Assembly (NCBI GenBank): GCA_937872165.1
Contig: CALMOR010000203.1
Location: forward strand, 14,283-20,986
DNA from: an uncultured Burkholderiales bacterium
Lineage (GTDB): Bacteria > Pseudomonadota > Gammaproteobacteria > Burkholderiales > Burkholderiaceae_D
Length of the DNA: 6,704 nucleotides
Direction: 5' to 3'
Shown: positions 1 through 5,441 of the stretch, in pieces
Layout of the letters: each line of letters starts with the position of its first letter
Numbering within the stretch: the stretch's first letter is position 1
Program-made: the position numbers and the translations under genes
Notes under the pieces: model-generated
Database searches by the model: none
Told to the model about the DNA's origin: nothing
What the model saw: only the letters and a program-made list of their open reading frames with translations

Positions 1-132
1 CAGCGGGTCGCGCGACAGCTTGCCGCGCGCGAAGCGCACGGCGAACCGGCCCGCCGGCCGATAGAGCCGCGCCGTGTCCTCGACGAGCCGCGCGTACAGC
101 CGCGCCGACGCCGACGCGCCGGGGCGTCTCAT
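1..132 (-). CDS. N-terminus of a probable class I SAM-dependent methyltransferase (3' end outside window)
   Basis: An open frame begins at the ATG at 132, in an ATGA overlap with the deacetylase stop, and runs off the left edge. Its 44 residues begin MRRPGASASARLYARLVED and end near GRFAVRFARGKLSRDPL. The GRFA..FARGKL.RDP block resembles, from memory, the N-terminus of methyltransferases found in APE and xanthomonadin clusters, where the SAM-binding glycine-rich motif comes just downstream. That motif is outside the window, so the family call rests on this short block and on context. The likely role is O- or C-methylation of the aryl head group. That it is a real gene is more secure than its function. 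Confidence 0.5.
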   Translation of the reverse strand, partial: MRRPGASASARLYARLVEDTARLYRPAGRFAVRFARGKLSRDPL

Positions 133-929
133 CGCATCGCCATCGCGAGCGTGACCGGTGCGAGCGCCGCACCGCGGATCGCCGCGACGACGAGCGGCAG
201 CGCCTCGACGATCACCGGCACGTCGTCCGAGTTACGGGCCGCGTGGCCGTCGTGCAGCAGCAGGATGTGGCCCGCGGCGAGACCCGCGGTCAATCGTCCC
301 GCGACGCGACCGGGGTCGGTCCGCACGGTGTCGAAGCCGCGTCGGGTCCAGCTGGTCAGTGTCAGGTCGTGTCGACGAAGAGCGCCTTCGAGGAACACGT
401 TGCGCAGCCCGGCCGGCGCGCGGAAGAAGCGGGGCACGACCCCGACCGTGTCGGCGATCGCCTGCTGGGCCGCGCCGATCTCGCGATCGAAGCGCTTCGG
501 TCCGAGGAGCGAGAAGTCGTGGCGATGCCGGTCGCTGTGATTCTCGACGGCATGTCCGCGAACGACGATCTCGCGCGCCAGTGCCGCATGCGCGCGCACG
601 CGCGTGCCGATGCAGAAGAAGGTCGCCTTCGCGTCGAGCCGGTCGAGCAGGTCGAGGACGAACGGCGTCACCGCGGGATCCGGGCCGTCGTCGATCGTCA
701 GCGCGACTTCGCTTCGCGCGACGGCGGCCGGCGGAAGCCGTCTCAGGTTGGGGCCGAGCCACGTGCTGGTCGGCCAGAGGCCCGAGGCCGTGATGACGGC
801 ATGGTCGGCGACCAGCGTCGTGAGCGCCATCGGCCACCACGACGGCTGCATGGTCACTGCTCCGGCGGCGAACAGATGGAGCCCGATCGAGGCGCGGACC
901 AGCGTCGGAGGTCGGAAGTCGGTCGTCAT
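129..929 (-). CDS. Membrane-anchored NodB-type polysaccharide deacetylase family protein
   Basis: This 266-residue carbohydrate esterase family 4 (NodB homology) protein hydrolyses N- or O-acetyl groups from a glycan or related substrate using a divalent metal. Two hydrophobic N-terminal segments (about 11-29 and 33-51) suggest a membrane anchor. Motif 1 is TIDDGPD, with catalytic Asp80 and metal Asp81. Motif 2 is HSDRH, with His131 and His135. Motif 3 is RAPAG (170-174), motif 4 includes SWTRRGFDT (193-201), and motif 5 is LLLHDG with His226. The catalytic set is complete. Related deacetylases occur in APE-type clusters in my recollection, with unknown substrate; removal of a group from the pigment's glycolipid head is a plausible inference. 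I chose the ATG at 929 (MTTDFRPP) because it places the hydrophobic anchor near the N-terminus and forms an ATGA overlap. The ATG at 986 would add 19 Arg-rich residues. The stop overlaps the next gene as ATGA. Confidence 0.9.
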   Translation of the reverse strand: MTTDFRPPTLVRASIGLHLFAAGAVTMQPSWWPMALTTLVADHAVITASGLWPTSTWLGPNLRRLPPAAVARSEVALTIDDGPDPAVTPFVLDLLDRLDAKATFFCIGTRVRAHAALAREIVVRGHAVENHSDRHRHDFSLLGPKRFDREIGAAQQAIADTVGVVPRFFRAPAGLRNVFLEGALRRHDLTLTSWTRRGFDTVRTDPGRVAGRLTAGLAAGHILLLHDGHAARNSDDVPVIVEALPLVVAAIRGAALAPVTLAMAMR

Positions 930-955
930 CGGTCTTCGATGGACGGAGCGTTCAT
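926..955 (-). CDS. Nine-residue mini-ORF linking to the deacetylase
   Basis: This minimal frame, MNAPSIEDR, starts at the ATG at 955 in an ATGA overlap with the preceding mini-ORF stop. It ends with the TGA at 928-926 that overlaps the deacetylase ATG (929) as ATGA. It has no Shine-Dalgarno match of its own. If translated, it would act as a coupling cistron rather than make a useful protein. Chance is a real alternative; the support is only the exact chaining of overlaps on both sides. Confidence 0.25.
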   Translation of the reverse strand: MNAPSIEDR

Positions 956-1056
956 GCGGTCGCCGCGGGGATCTGACGAGCCGCATGATGCTCGATGGCG
1001 TGCTTCATGCGACTCCTCGTCCGACTCCTCATGCGGCTCCTCATGCGGCTCCTCAT
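952..1056 (-). CDS. Repeat-encoded mini-ORF of 34 residues (or 18 from the last ATG)
   Basis: This small frame starts at the ATG at 1056, which forms an ATGA overlap with the exporter stop. It encodes three MRSR quartets and one TRSR from the 12-bp repeat, then MKHAIEHHAARQIPAATA, and stops at 952 in an ATGA overlap with the next mini-ORF. Internal ATGs at 1044, 1032 and 1008 are each preceded by AGGAG at a 4-base spacing; the one at 1008 would give the 18-residue repeat-free peptide. I recognise no domain, and Arg-rich composition in GC-rich repeat DNA is weak evidence for a functional protein. It may act only to carry ribosomes from the exporter to the deacetylase, be a degraded gene remnant, or be a chance frame. 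Confidence 0.3.
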   Translation of the reverse strand: MRSRMRSRMRSRTRSRMKHAIEHHAARQIPAATA

Positions 1057-1094
1057 GCGACGTCGCGCTCGGCTCGGCGCTCGGCTCCGCATGC
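1011..1094 (-). repeat. 12-bp tandem repeat (minisatellite) across the exporter 3' end
   Basis: Read on the minus strand there are seven head-to-tail 12-bp units. From 1094 downward they are GCATGCGGAGCC, GAGCGCCGAGCC, GAGCGCGACGTC, GCATGAGGAGCC, GCATGAGGAGCC, GCATGAGGAGTC and GGACGAGGAGTC. A diverged eighth, GCATGAAGCACG, lies at 1010-999. Two units are identical and two more are close. The exporter stop TGA (1055-1053) lies in the fourth unit. Units four to seven each carry AGGAG; units four, five, six and eight carry ATG. The unit length is a multiple of three, so copy-number change would not shift frames. In one frame the repeat encodes Met-Arg-Ser-Arg quartets. Confidence 0.9.
1013..1017 (-). 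promoter_or_regulatory. Shine-Dalgarno-like AGGAG before the ATG at 1008
   Basis: AGGAG is followed by TCGC and then the ATG at 1008. The same AGGAG-4 nt-ATG arrangement recurs in the tandem repeat before the ATGs at 1044 and 1032. These are the best ribosome-binding matches between exporter and deacetylase; the deacetylase ATG at 929 itself has only weak upstream purines. Confidence 0.4.
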
Positions 1095-3521
1095 GTCGCC
1101 CGACGTCAGGCGAGGATCGGTCGACGGCCGCGATGCGAAGACCGCGGCGCCGATCAACGCCAGCAGCGCGCCGGGGGCCACGGTCGTGCCGATCGCATGC
1201 AGCACCGGCAGCGACGAGAGGCCGAGGACTCCGAAGCCGATCACCGCCGTCGCGTTCGCCACGACGAGGGACACGAGCAGACGTCGGTCGCCGTCCTCGC
1301 GTCGATCGAAGAAGAGCGTGTAGTTGGACCCCACCGCGACGATCAGCAGCAGCCCGACGAAGTGGAAGAGCGTCAGGGGACCGCCGATCGCCACGTGAGC
1401 GGCGCCGATCGTCAGCACCGCGATGACGAGCGGCAGCACGACACGCGCCAGTCGCAGCACGTCGCGAAGCGCGACCGCGAGCAGCACGACGATCGCGGCC
1501 GCGCCGACGGCCGCCGTCTTCAGCGCGCGCGACAGGTAGTCCGCATAGAGCCCGCGGGTCTCGACTCCGATGTCGATCAGCCGCACCTCGATGGCCTTGC
1601 CGTCGACATCGCGCGAGAGCCCTTCGATGGCGGCCGCGACGCGACGACGCGCCGCGTCGTCGTCGCGGAGACCTCGCAGCGCGACCACGGCCGTGACCGG
1701 TAGCGGATCCGCGGCATCGCCGGCGGACCGGCGCGTGCTCAGCAACGCCCGCAGGGCCGCTGCGATCGACGTGCCTTCGAGGTCGGCGGACGTCACGAGC
1801 GCACCGGCCTTCTCGCGCGCGACGTCTGCGAAGAAGCCGTCGAAGCCGGTCTTCCGGAACGGCAGTCCGTCGAGTGCCCGCGCGAAGTCGCGCCGCAGGC
1901 TCGCGTCGTCCGGCAGCGCATCGCGACGGGCCCGTTGCCTCGCGGGACTGGGTAGGTAGTCCGACGGCGCGTCGAGGCCCACGAGCAGGCCTTCCGCGAT
2001 CGCGGGGCCGAGCGCGTCGACGATGCGTTCGCTGCCCTCCAGCGCTCGCTGCTCGTCGCTCGCCCGGACCACGACCACCGTCCCGACGTCGGGCGCGCCG
2101 AGTTCGCTGCGAAGGCGTAGGTCGGCGTCGAGCGCGGCCTTCGGCACCGGACTGAGCGACGCGAGATCGCGGCTCCACAGCGCATCGCGATGGAGCGCGA
2201 GGACGACGACGGACGCGACGGCGACGATGGCGAACGGCCATCGCATGCGGAACGCCGCGGACGCGAGGGACGCGAGTGCCGCACCGACGCGCGGCATCGG
2301 CCGCACGACGAAGCCGTCCGGCAGCCAGGCCGGCACGACCCATCTCGTCGCGAGCGCGGCGACGACGAGTCCGGTGATCGACAACAGGCCGATCTGAGCG
2401 AGGCCGGCGAAGCCGGAGAAGAGCAGCGCGCCGAAGCCGATGGCGGACGTCGCGACGCCGAGGGCGATGGTCGACCAGAAGCCGCGCATGCCGGGTCGTG
2501 CCGCGCGCGATCCCTGCACGAACAGATAGATCGCGTAGTCGACCGCTTCACCGATCAGCGTCACGCCGAAGCCGAGCGCGATCCCGTGCACGACCCCGAA
2601 GCCGATCGCGATCGCCGCGAGGCCGCAGAGCGCGCCGCTGGCCATCGGCAGCAGACCGAGCAGCAGCACGCGCGGCGAGCGATAGACGAACCCGAGCAGC
2701 GCGGCCACGGCCACCGCCCCGACGATCGAGAGGCGGGTCGCTTCGCGTTCGATCGTGTCGCGTGCATCGACCGCGAAGACCGCCGGACCCGATACGACCA
2801 GACGGGCACGCGATGCCGCGTCGCCCGACTCCGTGCGCGCCGCGGCGAAGGCTTGTCGCAAGGCCGTGATCGCGACCTGCTGCCCGTCGATGTCGGAACC
2901 GTCGGCGCGGGTCTCGACGACGAGGAGCGCGTGCGGCCCTTGGTCGCTCGAACGCACGAGCCAGGTTCCGTCGACCACCGGCAGCGCGCGCCCGGCGGTC
3001 AGGCGGTCGACGAGATGCAGCAGCTCGCCGGTCGGGTCGCGGGTCAGGAGCGGCTGCAGCGCCAGTCCCGCCGACGAGCCGAGCAGATCGAGACTCTCGA
3101 CGAGCGCGGCGTGCAGCCCCGTGGCGGTGAAGCGCGCCGCAGCGACGCGATCACCGAGCAGGTAGCGGTGCTCGAGGAAGAGCGTGCGGTCGCGTGCGGC
3201 GGCGAGCGTCTCGCCGTTGTTGACCGACAGGAAGCGGGCATCGCGACGAAGCGTCGCCGCGGTGGCCCGGGACAGGCGGGCGAGGGTGGCGTCGGCGATG
3301 CCGGCGCCGTCCCCGTCGATGGCGACGAGCAGCAGATGCGACGCCGGGCCTTCGCGCAACTGCTCGATCAGCAATGCCTGCTCGGGCGTGGGACGCGTCG
3401 GCAGGAAGGCGGACAGGTCGGCGGTGAAGCGCGCGCGGACGACGACGACGAGCGCGATCGCGACGACCGCCGCCCATACGACGATCGCGACCCGATCGAT
3501 CGTCGTCGTGCGCGACGTCAA
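1053..3521 (-). CDS. MMPL/RND-superfamily exporter of an aryl polyene cluster
   Basis: This is an 822-residue inner-membrane transporter with the duplicated MMPL/RND plan and about 12 TM segments. TM1 is at about 10-28, followed by a periplasmic loop to about 262. TM2-TM6 occupy about 264-397 and TM7 about 428-444. A second periplasmic loop reaches about 665, and TM8-TM12 occupy about 667-796. The first half has the membrane motif GEAVDYAIYL, with the Asp-Tyr pair D328-Y329 used for proton coupling in MmpL proteins. The equivalent site in the second half reads GSNYTLFF (N733-Y734), with Asn for Asp. By inference it exports or flips the lipid-linked pigment, working with the LolA-like carrier just upstream. 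The start is TTG at 3521, overlapping the LolA stop as TTGA and preceded by AAGGA at a 6-base spacing. The last ~14 residues (from Ala810) are encoded by a 12-bp tandem repeat, so the C-terminal tail looks recently added. Confidence 0.92.
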   Translation of the reverse strand: MTSRTTTIDRVAIVVWAAVVAIALVVVVRARFTADLSAFLPTRPTPEQALLIEQLREGPASHLLLVAIDGDGAGIADATLARLSRATAATLRRDARFLSVNNGETLAAARDRTLFLEHRYLLGDRVAAARFTATGLHAALVESLDLLGSSAGLALQPLLTRDPTGELLHLVDRLTAGRALPVVDGTWLVRSSDQGPHALLVVETRADGSDIDGQQVAITALRQAFAAARTESGDAASRARLVVSGPAVFAVDARDTIEREATRLSIVGAVAVAALLGFVYRSPRVLLLGLLPMASGALCGLAAIAIGFGVVHGIALGFGVTLIGEAVDYAIYLFVQGSRAARPGMRGFWSTIALGVATSAIGFGALLFSGFAGLAQIGLLSITGLVVAALATRWVVPAWLPDGFVVRPMPRVGAALASLASAAFRMRWPFAIVAVASVVVLALHRDALWSRDLASLSPVPKAALDADLRLRSELGAPDVGTVVVVRASDEQRALEGSERIVDALGPAIAEGLLVGLDAPSDYLPSPARQRARRDALPDDASLRRDFARALDGLPFRKTGFDGFFADVAREKAGALVTSADLEGTSIAAALRALLSTRRSAGDAADPLPVTAVVALRGLRDDDAARRRVAAAIEGLSRDVDGKAIEVRLIDIGVETRGLYADYLSRALKTAAVGAAAIVVLLAVALRDVLRLARVVLPLVIAVLTIGAAHVAIGGPLTLFHFVGLLLIVAVGSNYTLFFDRREDGDRRLLVSLVVANATAVIGFGVLGLSSLPVLHAIGTTVAPGALLALIGAAVFASRPSTDPRLTSGDACGAERRAERDVA
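3478..3506 (-). other. Possible hairpin just inside the exporter start
   Basis: ACGACGATC at 3478-3486 and GATCGTCGT at 3498-3506 are perfect inverted complements, with an extra G-C pair at 3487/3497 and a 9-base loop. In the mRNA the stem would begin 15 bases after the first base of the TTG start codon. The codons spell an ordinary N-terminus (TTIDRVAIVV), so the symmetry may come simply from repeated GCG/ACG/ATC codons in GC-rich DNA. Confidence 0.35.
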
Positions 3522-4099
3522 CCCGCGTCCTTCTTCGGCGTGATGGCGGTGACCGAGCGGCTGCCGTCGGCCTGCAGGACTTCGATGCTGTCGATCAGCG
3601 CATCGTGTCCGTCGATGGTGACGCGGCTGACGAGGGTCGCGATCTTCGCGTCGGACGGCGACAACGTCAGCCGCCAGTGCGAGGCATCGCCGTCGACCGT
3701 GACGCGATAGCGTCGCGACAAAGCGTCGAGGTCGCCGGCGAGCGTGGCGCGGATGCTGTCGGTGAAGGCCGCGACCTCGGGATACGACGCGAGCGAGATG
3801 CTGCGCCGGCTCCCGTCGCGCTCGACCGTCAGCGTGTCGCCGTCGACGATCAGCACCTCGGCCTTCGGCTTCGTCGTCCGTCGCTCGAGTCGCGACGGCG
3901 CGAGGTAGACGAGCTCACCGGATGATTCGAGCGGCACCGTCAGCGTCGCGAGGTACTTCCTCTCGACGAAGTCCGCGCGACTCGCGCGGGTCCGGGCGAG
4001 CGACTGCATCAGCGCGCGCGGGGTCAGAGCCTCCGCCGCATGAGCGGACAGCGCGAGGAGGATCGCGACGGTCGAGCCGGCGACGGTGCGCGGCCTCAC
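3518..4099 (-). CDS. LolA-like outer-membrane lipoprotein carrier protein
   Basis: This is a 193-residue predicted periplasmic protein of the LolA fold. The N-terminus is a signal peptide: RPR, then a hydrophobic core at about 7-19, ending in SAHAAEA, with probable cleavage after Ala21 or Ala24. The mature part begins LTPRALMQSLARTRAS and continues with DFVERKYL (43-50). It has the alternating beta-strand pattern of LolA-like proteins, such as GELVYLAPSRLERRT (61-75), EVLIVDGDTLTV (81-92) and, near the end, DALIDSIEVLQADGSRS. LolA itself carries lipoproteins to the outer membrane; the APE-cluster paralogue is thought to carry lipidated pigment, but that is inference. The start is GTG at 4099, overlapping the acyltransferase stop as GTGA; the in-frame sequence upstream belongs to the acyltransferase gene region and does not look like protein. 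The stop TGA lies inside the exporter's TTGA junction. Confidence 0.85.
   Translation of the reverse strand: MRPRTVAGSTVAILLALSAHAAEALTPRALMQSLARTRASRADFVERKYLATLTVPLESSGELVYLAPSRLERRTTKPKAEVLIVDGDTLTVERDGSRRSISLASYPEVAAFTDSIRATLAGDLDALSRRYRVTVDGDASHWRLTLSPSDAKIATLVSRVTIDGHDALIDSIEVLQADGSRSVTAITPKKDAG
3528..3532 (-). promoter_or_regulatory. Ribosome binding site deciding the TTG start of the exporter
   Basis: AAGGA sits 6 bases upstream of the TTG at 3521, inside the last Lys-Lys-Asp codons of the LolA-like gene. It is the clearest Shine-Dalgarno match at a normal gene junction in the window. Together with the TTGA overlap, it supports TTG as the real start. Confidence 0.6.
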
Positions 4100-5079
4100 G
4101 ACGGAGTACCCGCCCCGCGACCCGCGAGGTGGGTGCCGGGTCGCGCACGGTCGTTCCAGAAGTCGTAGAAGTTGAACCAGTTGAACGGTGCGTCGAGGCA
4201 GAGTCGTTCGAGTCTCGCCACGTAGCGCGCGATCGCCGTGTCGATGGCCGTCGCGCGATCGGCTTCGGCCTCCTCGCTCGAGAAGTCGTAGAGGTCCTCG
4301 TAGCGCACCTCGTAGCGATTGCCGCCGCGATAGATGCCGACGATGAAGACCACCTGTCGCTTCAGCATCGCGGCCATGCGGAACGGACCGGTCGGGATCG
4401 TGACCTGGCCGCCGAGCAGCGTCGTCGTGCGGACCGCCGACGTGCCGACCTCTTCGGCGAGCGTGCGGTCGGCCAGCATGCCGACGAGGCCGCCGTCGTC
4501 GAGCGCCCGCTTGACGCGCAGCATCGAGTCGACCCGTCCGAGCGGGATGATCGCCTCGTCGAGCGCCGGGTTGATGGCCGCGAAGATTTCGTTCAGGTAT
4601 TGCGCGTTGTCCTCGTACATGACCATCGAGACGCGCAGGTCCCGATCGCCATGGCCCGCGGCGCGGACGGCCTCGAAGCTGCCGAGATGCGCTCCGATGA
4701 CGAACGCGCCCCCCCGTCGCTGTCGGCCGTCGGGATCGGTCGCTGCCTGCATGGCGCGCCGGATGACGTCGCTGCCGACGACTTCGATGTCGAACAGGTC
4801 GAAGCGATCGTTGAGCAGGTAGAGCCGGTCGAGGATCGTCGACGCGAAGCAGTGCACGTGCCGGAACCCGTCCGCGACGCGGGCTTCGCGACCGAGCGCA
4901 CGGCGCAGGTAGTCGCGCGACGCGGCACGCGCCTCTCCGCCGGCGAAGACGAAGTAGCAGACGATCGGATACAACAGCAGCCGCGCGACCGGCCGTCCGA
5001 GATGCAATGCGATCCACGTGAAGAAACGCAGGATGCCCGGGTTGCCCCGTTCCTTTTGCGTGGTCCAGATCGCGGCCAT
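4096..5079 (-). CDS. Lipid A biosynthesis-type acyltransferase (LPLAT/HtrB-like) of an aryl polyene cluster
   Basis: This 327-residue protein matches the inner-membrane acyltransferase family of HtrB/LpxL (lipid A late acyltransferases), in the branch found in APE and xanthomonadin clusters. The catalytic HX4E motif is HLGSFE (His131, Glu136). A hydrophobic N-terminal segment (about 28-46) would anchor it on the cytoplasmic face. Further family-like blocks are LVGMLADRT (198-206), GPFRMAAML (231-239) and the C-terminal APFNWFNFYDFW (297-308), the last being strongly reminiscent of APE-cluster members. By inference it transfers the polyene acyl chain, or another acyl chain, to a lipid or sugar-lipid acceptor to make the membrane-bound pigment. 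The start is the ATG at 5079, overlapping the dehydratase stop by one base. The stop is inside a GTGA overlap with the LolA-like gene. A run of seven G lies at residues 122-124, shortly before the catalytic motif. Confidence 0.92.
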   Translation of the reverse strand: MAAIWTTQKERGNPGILRFFTWIALHLGRPVARLLLYPIVCYFVFAGGEARAASRDYLRRALGREARVADGFRHVHCFASTILDRLYLLNDRFDLFDIEVVGSDVIRRAMQAATDPDGRQRRGGAFVIGAHLGSFEAVRAAGHGDRDLRVSMVMYEDNAQYLNEIFAAINPALDEAIIPLGRVDSMLRVKRALDDGGLVGMLADRTLAEEVGTSAVRTTTLLGGQVTIPTGPFRMAAMLKRQVVFIVGIYRGGNRYEVRYEDLYDFSSEEAEADRATAIDTAIARYVARLERLCLDAPFNWFNFYDFWNDRARPGTHLAGRGAGTPS

Positions 5080-5441
5080 CAGGATGCGTCGCCTTCGTCG
5101 GACGATGCCGTCGCGTCGAAGACCAGCGTGCCGGTGAGCGCGATCCTCTCGTCGACCGGTTCCCCCGCGAAGACCCGCAACCGACAGGCCCCGTCAAGCG
5201 TGGCCTCGAACTCGAGCCGCACCGCCTCTCCCGGTCCCACGAAGGAAAGGAACTTGGCCATGCCGATGCGCGTGGCGGTCGCCGGCGCCGCGACGGCGTC
5301 GTCCCGTCCCGCGTCGCGATGATCGACGATCGCGCGGATCGCATGGTCGAGCAGCACGACGCCTGGCACGACCGGCCGCGACGGGAAGTGTCCCGCGAAG
5401 GCGGGGTGCCGGGGATCGATGGCGAGAGGCAGCCGCGTCAT
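5079..5441 (-). CDS. Hotdog-fold 3-hydroxyacyl-ACP dehydratase, FabA/FabZ-like
   Basis: This 120-residue single-hotdog protein probably removes water from 3-hydroxyacyl-ACP intermediates in polyene assembly. The core motif is HPAFAGHFPSRPVVPGVVLLD (residues 12-32) with catalytic His18 in GHFP. Fourteen residues later is Asp32, the spacing of the His70/Asp84 pair in E. coli FabA; FabZ has Glu at that place. A second conserved-looking block is IGMAKFLSFVGPGE (59-72). The length is typical of the ApeI-type dehydratase, which in characterised APE systems pairs with a second dehydratase (ApeP); no partner is visible here. The start is the ATG at 5441, fixed by the ATGA overlap with the ligase stop and by a first motif at the expected distance from the N-terminus. 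The stop shares one base with the next start (TGATG). Confidence 0.9.
   Translation of the reverse strand: MTRLPLAIDPRHPAFAGHFPSRPVVPGVVLLDHAIRAIVDHRDAGRDDAVAAPATATRIGMAKFLSFVGPGEAVRLEFEATLDGACRLRVFAGEPVDERIALTGTLVFDATASSDEGDAS

Noticed and set aside
930..986. Deacetylase start at the ATG at 986
   Set aside because: It would add 19 Arg-rich residues before the hydrophobic anchor, has no convincing ribosome binding site, and loses the ATGA junction. The ATG at 929 fits the family's N-terminus better.
930..1052. Transcription terminator or promoter between exporter and deacetylase
   Set aside because: I found no GC-rich hairpin followed by T residues and no convincing -35/-10 pair on the minus strand. 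The stretch is repeat and short open frames.
243..1703. 486-codon plus-strand open frame
   Set aside because: It is antisense to the deacetylase and exporter, rich in Arg, Asp, Gln and His, with no domain or hydrophobic pattern. High-GC codon usage on the minus strand leaves few stops in this opposite frame.
952..2343. 463-codon minus-strand open frame overlapping the exporter
   Set aside because: Upstream of 1056 it is an Arg/Ala-rich alternate frame of the exporter, which has clear TM segments. Only the last 34 codons beyond the exporter stop were kept as a possible mini-ORF.
3437..3480. GACGAC trinucleotide run as a regulatory repeat
   Set aside because: It encodes the Val-rich first membrane segment of the exporter (VVVV) and is explained by codon choice.
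2190..3710. 506-codon plus-strand open frame
   Set aside because: It is antisense to the exporter and LolA-like genes, low in complexity (Arg/Asp/Gln/Glu) and crosses a real gene boundary without any effect. It is a shadow frame.
3922..5322. 466-codon plus-strand open frame
   Set aside because: It is antisense to the acyltransferase and dehydratase and spans three gene boundaries. Its composition is that of a shadow, with no recognisable motif.
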